Part shown: piece by piece, positions 1-9,689 of the stretch
Numbering within the stretch: position 1 is the stretch's first letter
Layout of the letters: each line of letters begins with the position of its first letter
Assembly (NCBI GenBank): GCA_030522415.1
Contig: CM060113.1
Coordinates: 17,879,651 to 17,943,650 of the forward strand
Source: Channallabes apus
Taxonomy: Eukaryota; Chordata; Actinopteri; Siluriformes; Clariidae
Direction of reading: 5' to 3'
Length of the DNA: 64,000 nucleotides
Translations under genes and position numbers: made by a program
The notes under the pieces: generated by a model
Database searches by the model: none
What the model was told of the DNA's origin: nothing
The model's input: only the letters and a program-made list of their open reading frames with translations

Positions 1-2240
1 ACGCAGAAAAACACAATATTGAGCTGGCAGGCGGGACCAGATTGAGTGGAGTAGAGCAGAGAAGAGGTGACGCGGAGGTGTATTTGATTGACAGTGCGGG
101 ACATCAGGTGAGGACGACGCTGAGGAATGCGTTATATATCTCATCGTATCCGCAGAACATTTTTTCTGTTAAAGCAGCAACAACAAATGGAGCTTCAATC
201 AACTTTCAACAAGGACAAGACAAACTCATCCATAGCGACGGTAGTAAATTCTGCATTCAAGAGTACAGTACAATAGACTGTATTATCTGATGCTTTAAAC
301 AAAGACAGCGATAGTTGTAATGTATATTATGATATTCAAACCTGGCATTAAATTCCTGGTCCTGCAATTATGATGTTTCCAAATTGCAAAATGTAGTTGA
401 GGGAATGAAAATCAAGGGAAAGATTGACAAATCTAACCTAAACTGTGAAATTTGCACACAGGTTAAATTTGCTCAGAGTAGAAACAGAGAACCTGATACA
501 TGAGCCAAAGCTGGGCTTGAACTAGTACACACAGATCTAGCTGGTCCGATTGATCCAGAAGCTAAAGACGGTTTCAAGGATAAAGTACTTTAGCTTTTAC
601 TGAAAACTACTCAGGTGCAGTGTTTGTGCATTTTTTAAAGGCTAAGAGTGACACTGCAAAGGCCACTGAAAAATTCATTGATGATACAGCCCCTTATGGG
701 AGCATAAGATGTGTAAGGTCAGATAATGGTACAGAATTCATGGCTAAAGATTTTCAGTCACTAATAAGCGAGAACAACATTAGGCACGAGACCTCAGTAC
801 CATATTCACCCCACCAAAATGGGACTGCTGAGAGAAATTGGAGAAGCTTGTTTGAGATGGCAGGATGCATGCTTTTAGAGAGCAGTTTGCCCAAGATGTT
901 GTGGACCTATGCTGTAATAACTGCTGCGGTAATTCGCAACAGGTGCTACAATAGTCAAATACACCTAACGCCATACTATGCACTGACAGGGAAGAAGCCT
1001 GATCTTTCAAAAATTAATGTCTTGTGTGCTATGCATACAAACATGACAAAAAGAAATTGAATGCATATTGCAAAAAAGGTAATTTTGCAGGGTATGGTAA
1101 ATATAGCCCTGCCTACCTGGTTTATTATCCAGACATAGGAAAAGTTCTCAAGCACAGGCTTGTAAAATTGATCACAAAGTATTTAACTGAACGTCAGACA
1201 CAAACTGACATTTCAGTTTCAGATGATGATTCTTATGGGCATAGATATATGTCCTCCCAGTTGAAACAAAACGTAGCTGATCATACTTCAGAAATGACTC
1301 ACAGACCTCAACCTGAGATTGAGAATGAGAGTAGTACTCAGACTGAGAGAGAGGATTAAAGTACACGTTATCCTAAAAGAAATAATAGAGCTCCCCAGTA
1401 TTCGACAGATTATGTACTGTATCTAATGTTGATTGTGATGACCAGATTCTAACTAATGTTGACTACTGTTACAGAGTGTATGCTGTACCACAAACAGGGA
1501 AGCTATCAGTTCAAGAGAGTCATAGAGGCTAAGGCCATGGAAGAGGAAATTAACTCTAAGAAAATTAAGTAATTTAAGAAAATTAAGAAAATTTACCCTA
1601 ACTACTTTACCAGAAGGCAAAAATGCAGTAACGCTATAGTCAAGTGTTGGGTATAGATTACAAAAAGACTTTCTTCCCGACAGCTACTGTAATATAACTT
1701 CAATACGAGCCTTGATGCAAATTGCAGCACAACATGATATTGACCTCCACCAAATGGATGTAAAATCGGCTTATCTACATGCTCCAATTGATTGTGAGGT
1801 TCACATGGAGCAGCCGGAAGGATTTGAAGTGAAGTCAGACAGGGTGATAAACTAGTCTGTAAACTGAACAAATCACTGTATGGTTTAAAACAGTCAGGCA
1901 GGAACAAAATGTTGCATGATTACCTCAGTGAGAATGATTTTGTTCAGAATTCAGCTGATCACTGTGTGTACAGTAAACAAACTGAAAAAGAGAGAGTGAC
2001 CTGAGTAATAACCTGGGTAGATGATCTCATTGCTGCCAGTGATAATGATTTGCTGAATAATGTGAAAAAGATGCTGGCATAAAAATTTTAAATGAAAGAT
2101 CTGGGAAAACTCCTGGGAATTTATTTCCATCAAAATGAAGGAGTTGTAAAGATGAACCAGAAAAGGTACATTTTAAGGATACTGAAGAGGTTCAGTATGT
2201 CAGATTGCAAACACAGGTCAACTCCATGTAACTGTGATAG
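1..2240 (+). pseudogene. Ty1/copia-like retrotransposon pol, left part, broken
   Basis: Remains of a copia-type polyprotein read in order on the plus strand. Positions 42-290 match the segment after the protease (LYISSYPQNIFSV). About 340-500 holds the GAG-pre-integrase zinc region (NYDVSKLQNVVEG, then CEICTQVKFAQ). About 510-1060 is the integrase core with all three acidic residues visible: HTDLAGP, SDNGTEF and the E of NGTAERNWR. About 1630-2090 is reverse transcriptase (IDLHQMDVKSAYLHAP in a shifted frame, then LVCKLNKSLYGLKQSG and WVDDLIAAS). Positions 2092-2230 continue with LGIYFHQNEGVVKMNQKRYI. Several stops and frameshifts separate these blocks, so no polyprotein can be made. The element enters from outside the window, so its 5' LTR is not visible. 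It is cut at about 2240 by a LINE and resumes at 3530 and 7444. Confidence 0.85.
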
Positions 2241-3529
2241 CCTTTCTGTTCCATCAAGTACAACAGTAAAAGTCCTCGGTGTGATTATAGATTCCAGCCT
2301 TTCATTTAAAGCTCATGTAGATAATATCACCAGGATAGCATTCTTTCACCTCAGAAATATTGCCAAGATAAGAAATATACTGTCACTCAATGATGCAGAA
2401 AAACTAGTTCATGCTTTTATCACCTCTAGATTGGACTATTGTAATGCCTTACTCTCTGGTTGTTCTGTTAGGTGCATAAACAAGCTTCAGCTAGTCCAGA
2501 ATGCAGCAGCGAGAGTCCTCACTAGAACCAGAAGATATGAGCACATCACCCCTATCCTATCTTCACTGTATTGGCTCCCTGTGAAATTTCGCATTGATTT
2601 TAAAATATTACTCTTATATATAAAGCATTAAATGTTCTCACGCTGCAGTATCTGAGTGAACTGCTAGTGTCTTACGACCTGCCACGCCTACTTCGGTCAA
2701 AGGATGCAGGCTGCTTGTCAGTACCGCGTATTATGAAAACTACAGCTGGGGGCAGAGCTTTTTCTTACAAAGCCCCAAAATTATGGAATAGTCTTCCAAA
2801 TAGTGTTCGGGACTCAGACACAGTCTCAGTGTTTAAGTCTAGGCTAAAAACCTATTTATTTAGCCAAGCATTTTTATAAATAGATTTATCTTAGGTAAAG
2901 GAACAGATCTGGGGGACTCATGGACGTAGAGTATTATGGTGAACTGGTATGTTTAGATGCTGTCTTCCCCACTCTCATTGATCACTCAGGTTTGTTGACG
3001 GTGAGGCGATTGGATGCTTTACATCTCAGGGAGTCCTCATTCTTGTGTTTCCTTCTGGCTCTCCCTTTTAGTTATGCTGTCATAGGTCGTCCTGCCGGAG
3101 TCTCTGCTTGCACTCTACAGTACATATTCATTCATATTATACATTATGTGACTGCAACCATACCTAACTGTTCTCTCCTCTTCTCTCTCCCCCTCTCTCT
3201 CTTTTCTCTCTCTGTCGAGCTACACATGTCGTTCCTGAGCTGCCAGTGATCCAGACTCCCTCTGCCCTCCGAACCTGTCTGACCCATCCTGGTGCCCCGC
3301 TTCTGGTTGGAGATCTCGTCGCATGGATGCCCCATGTGTCTCTTTGGGATGCGTCTGGTGTCTGAGGATGGTTTCACTCTACTATGAAGACGGTTCTGGC
3401 CTCTTCATACACATACTGTACATACACATTCCCTACAAACTTAAATAATTCTTTTGATTGTGTAAAGCTGCTTTACGACAATGGCAATTTTTAAAAGCGC
3501 TATACAAATAAAATTGAATTGAATTGAAT
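2241..3529 (+). mobile_element. L2-like LINE, 5'-truncated, inserted in the copia element
   Basis: The 3' end of a non-LTR retrotransposon. Positions 2241-2631 encode the C-terminal part of reverse transcriptase (SRLDYCNALLSGC, KLQLVQNAAARVLTRTRRYE, LSSLYWLPVKFRI); after one frameshift near 2625 the reading continues at 2667-2879 (GGRAFSYKAPKLWNSLPNSV) to a stop. A 3' UTR of about 600 bases follows. It ends in the tail GTGTAAAGCTGCTTTACGAC, then AAAGCGCTATACAAATAAA and repeated ATTGA units. Copia coding sequence flanks both sides. A poor target duplication (tgtgat near 2233, agtgat near 3529) is possible. Severe 5' truncation is usual for this family. Confidence 0.85.
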
Positions 3530-3605
3530 AGTGATCCTGTTGATCCAAAGAAATACAGTGAAGCAGTAGGTAGTCTGCTAGACCTGATCTTAGTTGGGTT
3601 GTTAG
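3530..3605 (+). pseudogene. Copia pol fragment between LINE and hAT insertions
   Basis: Read on the plus strand this stretch gives DPVDPKKYSEAVGSLLDLI, the block that follows the copia reverse transcriptase core, where other copia elements have a YREAVGSL-type sequence. It directly continues the coding sequence cut at about 2240. Its last eight bases, GTTGTTAG at 3598-3605, are one copy of the hAT target duplication. Confidence 0.8.
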
Positions 3606-6600
3606 CAGAGGTGGAAAGAGTAATAAAATATGCTACTCAAGTAAAAGTACTGTTACTTCAATGAAATTGTACTTAAGTACAAGTAAAAGTACTGGCCAAA
3701 AGATCTACTCAAGTAAAAGTAAAAAGTAGCTCTTCTAAAATTTTACTCTGAGTAAAATTTACTGAGTAATTTTTTTTTTTTTTAACAACAGTGGTGGGTG
3801 GGTGATTCTAGTTAGTTAAAAAAAGACAGGGATATAAATCTCAACCTGGTTGTTTTTAATTGAGGAAACAACTTTACAAATGAAAGTGCAATAAAAACAA
3901 ATAAATAAAATACAATAAAAATAAATTAAATAAACTTATAAAACATTTAGGGAAGTCATTTTAGTGCAAATGATCCCATAAAACATTAAACATCACATCC
4001 ATTGAATATGACATAAACTGTGAATTCAGCAGAGCACCTTTTGTTAAACACAAACAGTTAGTGCAAAAGTAAGTCAAAATGGATCAGGGACATTCAAGCA
4101 TTTATGAAAAAAAAAAAAAAAAAACGGTGCCATTGTCAGATAACAGACCTGCCAAATAACAAATGTCAACATGGTATTTTTTTTATTACCCTGCCCTTCT
4201 GTATATCTTAACAGTTCATCCTTAATCTATTAACTTTCTGTTAAGTTTAAGCAGCAGTTGGTTTTCAAAGTTAGCCGAGTTCATCCTAGCACGCTTTGAA
4301 GTGAATAGCAGTCCAGCACTACTGAATAGACGCTCACATGCGGCTGAGGCAGGAAGGCCAGTGTTGAGTTTGACAAAGGTTTTTGATGTGAGGAAATGAG
4401 TTCAACAAATCCATTTTGTTTGAGACACAGGCAAGGTACCCATCTAGCTCTCCTGTACCTTGTGACCTTCTGGACTTCATTGAGTAAAAGAAGTCCTCTT
4501 CATCTGATGAATGTTGCCCAACTTGCTCCACTGCGGCCTCTGCCATCTGGTCAAGGTGTTGTCTCACATAGACAAGTCCTGTTGAGCGCACAACAATGCA
4601 TATTACTTATTTCTGACAATTAAGTTGATTAATGTGGCAAAGAGTTGATCATAATGCAGAAACTGCAAAGACTGGTTTTACTGCACTTATGTCAAATAAT
4701 ATATTGAAATCATACCTGCTTCTATGATATCAGCCCTCTCGGTCCAGGTAGTCTTGAACTTTGGCAGAAGGATTGCTGCAGCAATCAGTTCAGGATCTTT
4801 TATCATCCCACCAAAGCGCTTTTCGATACCATCCTGAACTGCTCTGATGAGGGGCAGACACATCTTGGAAGCTGTCTCCAGTCTGCTTAATTTGGCTTTT
4901 AACTGAAAGACCACTGGCAGGAGCCACCCCAAGTGCGTGTTGGTGTCAGACTGAAGGATGTTCAGAGACGTCACCAAAGGTTTCATTACAGTGCAATACT
5001 CGGTCAGGAAAACAATTTCAGCTGGGCTCAGCCTGTGTAGCAAAACATACAACTTTCATGCAGGAATAGGTATGAAAAAGGAATAAGCAGAGCAAATTCA
5101 AGCACTGTTTATTATCAGTGTCATATATACACACAGACATAAAACAATACTCACATTTTTACTTTGAATTCTTCGCAGACATTTCTGATAGCATCCTCTC
5201 CCTTTTCTTGTATGATGCGGATGATTCTCTCCACAGCCATGTATGTAGAGTTCCACCTAGTCTGATTTGGACGAATGAGCTGGAGCTTGCATTGATCTTC
5301 AACAATTTCCGCTGCCATGTATGAACGACTGGATTTGTTCCACATTGCTTGACATTTCCCAAAGGCTGCACGTGACAGCCGTTTGTATGTATCATTGTTC
5401 TTTTCTGCCATGCCAGCATCTGTTGTGGCAACTAAATTCAGCAGGTGGCATGCACACCTTTGATGCGGTGGAAGCTGGTACTCAAGACCACTGTCTTGTT
5501 CCAGGATGCTTAATGTGTCAATGTAGACAGCTTGAGGGTCTTCAGAAGAGTCCTGATCTGATTCGGACTCTGCTCCCTCGGTCTGGCTTTGCTCACCAAA
5601 CACACTGAATGCTTTCATGAAGTTTGAGCCACTGTCAGTTGTGGTTCTTATCACTTTTCCTCTTATTCTACACTGACAATGAATGTCATCAAGAGCCCCT
5701 GCCAGGACATCAAAGGTGTGAGACCCCTTCAATCTCTGACATGCAAGTGCGGCGGATCTACGCTCCAAGGTTTCTTCATCTATCCAATGAGCTGTCACTC
5801 CTATGTAACTTTTCTGGTGCGCTGTCCAGCAATCGGTAGTGGTGGCAACATAAGTGACTTTACTAAGGTGCGACACCAAAGTCTTCTTCAACTGATTGGC
5901 GGCTCCATCAATTCTGTTCCGAAGAGTTGGTCTGGAAATTACTTTGCATTGAGGATTCAGTGCAAGTAAAAGGTCTCTAAAAGCAGGTTGTTCGACCAAA
6001 GAGAATGGATGAAGACCTTCACAAATGAAGTTAATCATGAGCTTGTCGACCTTTGCCTGTGGCACACGTTTGTTTGCACAAATTGCCATTACATCACTTA
6101 TTTTTGCTTGTTTGATTGGGATTACTGGTGGTTCCAGAGCTCGCTTCCGTCCTGCCACAAAATCAGTGAAGGCCTTCAGCTTTAATGGATGTTTTCTCTG
6201 TAACCAAAATATTTATAATTTAAATAAATGTTCATTAAACACACAGAATTTTAAATGTTTACATTCTTATGTAGATATACAGTATGTGTGTGTGTGTTTT
6301 TCTACATGCATCACATTTTGCTTTTACATTATTGCTGACTATGCTGAAGATAAGAACATGCTTATGAAAAACAGTTGCTAAATTAGACCACAAAAAAAAA
6401 ACAACACTGAATGTTAACCTTCACACAGTTACATTTGATGTAACTGTAAACTCATATATGTACATAAACAGGTAGACATTTTAACATTTTTATTAAAAAA
6501 AATAAGTCATTTTTTCTACTGATAATAAAAAAATATATTGTTTAATGACCTTTACTGATTATAAAATAAAAAATATTGTTTATTTCAGTAGCAGTCCATG

Positions 6601-7443
6601 ACTTGAGTCTACTGTAAGTTATGCACTTTCACAGCAAAAAAAAAAAACAAAACTCAGAAGTGTATGATTGGTTGGTTATACAGTAATGCCCAATTCTAAC
6701 GCGACATCTGCAGATCTATTCTAACTCTTTTCATAGACTTAAGTAAATCGTGAGACTGGTAATAGCTTAACGTTAATTGTGCATTGACAATTTTGTCCTA
6801 AGTTCCTGTTCATTTCCAACCCTAGTGCTAACCAACATTAGCAATGTCACGCACTGATGCAATGCAACAGAACAATAAAACTTATAAAGAAAAGAAGTAT
6901 GTTTAACTTACCTCAACATGCTTGCGCAGGTTTGATGTTGAGTTTTTGTAAGCTGCCAATTCAGTCGTCTTTGGCAAACAAAGTTTACACCGCATAATAA
7001 AGCTATTGCCTTTCTTGCACTTAAATTCAAATTGGTCTTGTAAATATGGCCATGGGCTTGTTTCTAAATTCAACAGCATTTCACTTTCATCTGGGTCTAC
7101 ATCATGTGTGTCTGTCTTGTCCGTCTCCATCTTTCTTGAGTTAGCGCACTGCGTTTGTTTTTCCGGTCATCAAGCAATCAGTAGTTTCCGGCGCGCGCGC
7201 GCCCCTCTTCCCTCCCCGCCAATTTTTATGATTTTTTTTTTTTTTTATATTACATTTTTTTTTTTTTTTACTCAGTAGCGAATATGATTTAAAATGTAGC
7301 GAATTACAATACTTCAAACAAAACATACTTAAGTAAAAGTAAAATTACAGATTTTAAAAACTACTTTAAAAAGTAGAAATACACAAAAAAGCTACTCAAT
7401 TACAGTAACGCGAGTAAATGTAATTCGTTACTTTCCACCTCTG
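3606..7443 (-). mobile_element. hAT DNA transposon, near-complete, in copia
   Basis: A complete element with terminal inverted repeats (CAGAGGTGGAAAG at the left, the complement CTTTCCACCTCTG at the right) and a perfect 8-bp target duplication GTTGTTAG at 3598-3605 and 7444-7451. The duplication size and terminal bases fit hAT. The subterminal regions repeat AAGTAAAAGTA-type motifs on both sides (about 3630-3730 and 7320-7400), which in hAT elements are transposase binding sites. The transposase gene lies on the minus strand. Poly(A) and poly(T) runs at 4107-4124 and 7228-7271 are internal. Confidence 0.93.
4222..7130 (-). pseudogene. hAT transposase, four exons, one frameshift
   Basis: Cut-and-paste transposase of the ZBED-like hAT type. 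I can place four exons on the minus strand with consensus borders. Exon 1, 7130-6912, starts at an ATG and carries a BED zinc finger (CKLCLPK, then LRKHVE completed by RKHP). Exon 2, 6197-5155, encodes the RNase H-like core (TTDCWTAHQKSYIGVTAHW, TTDSGSNFMKAF, RCACHLLNLVA, QTRWNSTYMAVERI). Exon 3 is 5032-4716. Exon 4, 4578-4222, ends in the hAT dimerisation domain (NTGLPASAACERLFSSAG) and a stop. The introns keep phase. Near 4375-4385 the frame slips, so exon 4 reads SFPHIKNLCQTQHW instead of running into the dimerisation domain. Apart from this the protein would be about 640 residues, a normal length. Confidence 0.85.
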
Positions 7444-7548
7444 GTTGTTAGTAAACTGTCCCAATATTTGTCTGAACCAAACGAACAACAATGGTTTACA
7501 GTTAAACATGTAATGAAGTACTTGAAAGGTACAATTGATCATGAACTA
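7444..7548 (+). pseudogene. Copia pol fragment between hAT and Tc1 insertions
   Basis: Resumes the copia reading after the hAT element with SEPNEQQWFTVKHVMKYLKG and TIDHEL, the typical segment before the copia RNase H domain. It ends at a TA dinucleotide used as target by the Tc1 element that starts at 7549. Beyond that element, 8890-8960 may hold a faint further copia piece (NDCVNR resembles the DCVDR motif), but this is weak. Confidence 0.75.
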
Positions 7549-8870
7549 CAGTGGCTTGCAAAAGTATTTGGCCCCCTTGAACTTTTCCACATTTTGTCAC
7601 ATTACAGCCACAAACATGAATAATTTTCATTGGAATTCCACGTGAAAGACCAATACAAAGTGGTGTATACGTGAGAAGTGGAACGAAAATCATACATGAT
7701 TCCAAACATAGATAACACAGATAAAGTTATTGAGAAATTTAAAGCAGGCTTAGGCTCCAAAAAGATTTCCAAAGCCTTGAACATCCCACGGAGCACTGTT
7801 CAAGCGATCATTCAGAAATGGAAGGAGTATGGCACAACTGTAAACCTACCAAGACAAGGCCGTCCACCTAAACTCACAGGCCGAACAAGGTGAGCGCTGA
7901 TCAGAAATGCAGCCAAGAGGCCCATCTACAGCTCAGGTGGGGGAATCTGTCCATAGGACAACTATTAGTCGTGCACTGCACAAAGTTGGCCTTTATGGAA
8001 GAGTGACAAGAAGAAAGCCATTGTTAACAGAAAACCATAAGAAGTCCCGTTTGCACAGCAAACATGTGGAAGAATATGCTCTGGTCAGATGAGACCAAAA
8101 TGGAATGTTTTGGCCAAAATGCAAAACGCTATGTGTGGCGGAAAACTAACACTGCACATCACTCTGAACACACCATCCCCACTGTCAAATATGGTGGTGG
8201 CAGCATCATGCTCTGGGGGTGCTTCTCTTCAGCAGGGACAGGGAAGCTGGTCAGAGTTGATGGGAAGATGGATGGAGCCAAATACAGGGCAATCTTGGAA
8301 GAAAACCTCTTGGAGTCTGCAAAAGACATGAGACTGGGGCGGAGTTTCACCTTCCAGCAGGACAACGACCCTAAACATAAAGCCAGGGCAACAATGGAAT
8401 GGTTTAAAACAAAACATATCCATGTGTTAGACTGGGCTAGTCAAATTCCAGATCTAAATCCAATCCAGAATCTGTGGCAAGATCTGAAAACTGCTGTTCA
8501 CAAACGCTGTCCATCTAATCTGACTGAGCTGGAGCTGTTTTGCAAAGAAGAATGGGCAAGAATTTCAGTCTCTAGATGTGCAAAGCTGGTAGAGACATAC
8601 CCTAAAAGACTGGCAGCTGTAATTGCAGCAAAAGGTGGTTCTACCAAATATTGACTCAGGATGCTGAATAATTACGCACAGCCCACTTTGCAGTTATTTA
8701 TTTGTAAAAAAATGTTTGGAATCATGTATTATTTTCGTTCCACTTCTCACGTGTACACCACTTTGTATTGGTCTTTCACGTGGAATTCCAATAAAATTTA
8801 TTCATGTTTGTGGCTGTAATGTGACAAAATGTGGAAAAGTTCAAGGGGGCCTAATACTTTTGCAAGCCAC
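7549..8870 (+). mobile_element. Tc1-like transposon in copia
   Basis: The left terminal repeat CAGTGGCTTGCAAAAGTATT at 7549 is mirrored at the right end (ctaatacttttgcaagccac ending 8870). The inner repeat with GGAATTCCACGTGAAAGACC-type sequence also occurs at both ends (about 7631-7700 and 8725-8795), giving the long inverted repeats usual for fish Tc1 elements. The left end sits on a TA. The right end lacks the last three expected bases and the TA, so a few bases have been lost there. Confidence 0.9.
7690..8654 (+). pseudogene. Tc1 transposase, frameshifted and with catalytic Glu lost
   Basis: A DDE transposase of the DD34E group. The N-terminal paired-like helix-turn-helix is visible at 7700-7890 (KISKALNIPRSTVQAIIQKW, then NLPRQGRPPKLTGR). 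After a stop the reading moves frame at 7907 (TISRALHKVGLYGRVTRRKP) and again at 8064 (MWKNMLWSDETKMECFG), then stays open to the usual ending RLAAVIAAKGGSTKY. The first aspartate (WSDETK) and second aspartate (QQDNDPKH) are present. The third catalytic position reads NPIQNLW instead of NPIENLW, at exactly the D-34-E spacing, so even a frame-corrected protein should be inactive. Confidence 0.9.
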
Positions 8871-9228
8871 TTTTTTAAAATTTAATTTAGCGGTTATGGT
8901 ACGCAAGAATGACTGCGTCAACAGGCTGGATAAAAATATACTACAAAATAAATTTAAAAAATAAAAGGAATACTCATGTGTAGTTATTGAAATAATATTA
9001 TAATGATTGATTTATTTTCAAATAAGAACAAACAATGAAATGTACAGTAATCTGAATACAGAGCAAAAAATAAATAAACAAAGATGTGCCTCCTTCTTTA
9101 ACTTATAATACTTTACATATGGCCTGAGTGGAAATCAAACACATGGTGAGGAATGAGGAAATTGTTTCCTTAATTAGTTGTCCCTCTGTGAAACAGTGGT
9201 GGGCAATCTAAATTCTCATCTGTGCCTA
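8871..9228. other. AT-rich stretch with no gene found
   Basis: No coding sequence seen. It lies just beyond the 3' end of the minus-strand cytokine gene. TTTATT at about 9010-9016 would read AATAAA on the minus strand and could serve as that gene's poly(A) signal. Confidence 0.5.
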
Positions 9229-9260
9229 CATTATTAAATAAATAAAGAAATAAAGTTTAA
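9229..9260 (-). promoter_or_regulatory. AU-rich element in the cytokine 3' UTR
   Basis: On the minus strand this reads CTTTATTTCTTTATTTATTT, with overlapping ATTTA pentamers and a TTATTTATT nonamer. AU-rich elements of this kind drive rapid decay of cytokine mRNAs. It lies about 320 bases after the stop codon of the IL-9-like gene, where a 3' UTR is expected. The region is AT-rich in general, so chance is possible. Confidence 0.45.
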
Positions 9261-9270
9261 GTAGTAAATA

Positions 9271-9311
9271 ACTATATATTTTTCTAATTTTAGATTAGAA
9301 AAATATATAGT
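9271..9311. repeat. Perfect 18-bp hairpin
   Basis: Left arm ACTATATATTTTTCTAAT (9271-9288) pairs perfectly with ATTAGAAAAATATATAGT (9294-9311) around a five-base loop. It lies in the probable 3' UTR or flank of the IL-9-like gene. Confidence 0.8.
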
Positions 9312-9575
9312 GAGTGGTCATATATAACAAATAAATAAAAAGTTAACTTTAAAGTTTGTATTGTTTAAAATTTCCATAAATTATTTTTGATAGACAAATT
9401 ACATTTAAAAAGTTACCAAAACAAAACAAAACAAAGCCATGGGATTTGAAAAACAAAACAAAACAAAGCCATCTTCTTCATCTAACTTTGTCTTGTGTGT
9501 TGATCAAAGTGGTGATTTAAGGTTTGGGTGGCCACAGCTTTGTTAAGTTTGGCAATGGGTGCCCTAGAGTTTTCC

Positions 9576-9689
9576 TTACTGCAAAGTTAGAATGCTGTTA
9601 AATTTTTGATTCACTGTTCTCAAGTAATTCCATATGTTTTGCGGAGATCCTGGGGTCCCACACAGTTTTGGTTTAGTGGCCACCATATC
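9576..9689 (-). CDS. il9: IL-9-like exon 5 (terminal)
   Basis: Preceded by the acceptor GTTTTTTTTAG and ending at TAA (9578-9576). It encodes 37 residues with one cysteine (KPKLCGTPGS) and a C-terminal amphipathic helix, as expected for helix D of a short-chain cytokine. Confidence 0.65.
   Translation of the reverse strand, partial: DMVATKPKLCGTPGSPQNIWNYLRTVNQKFNSILTLQ

Noticed and set aside
3120..3377. Open frames in the LINE 3' UTR
   Set aside because: They lie in CT-rich untranslated sequence repeated in other LINE copies.
5163..5163. hAT exon 2 donor at AAA|GTAAAA
   Set aside because: It gives the wrong phase for exon 3; GTGAGT eight bases further on joins in frame.
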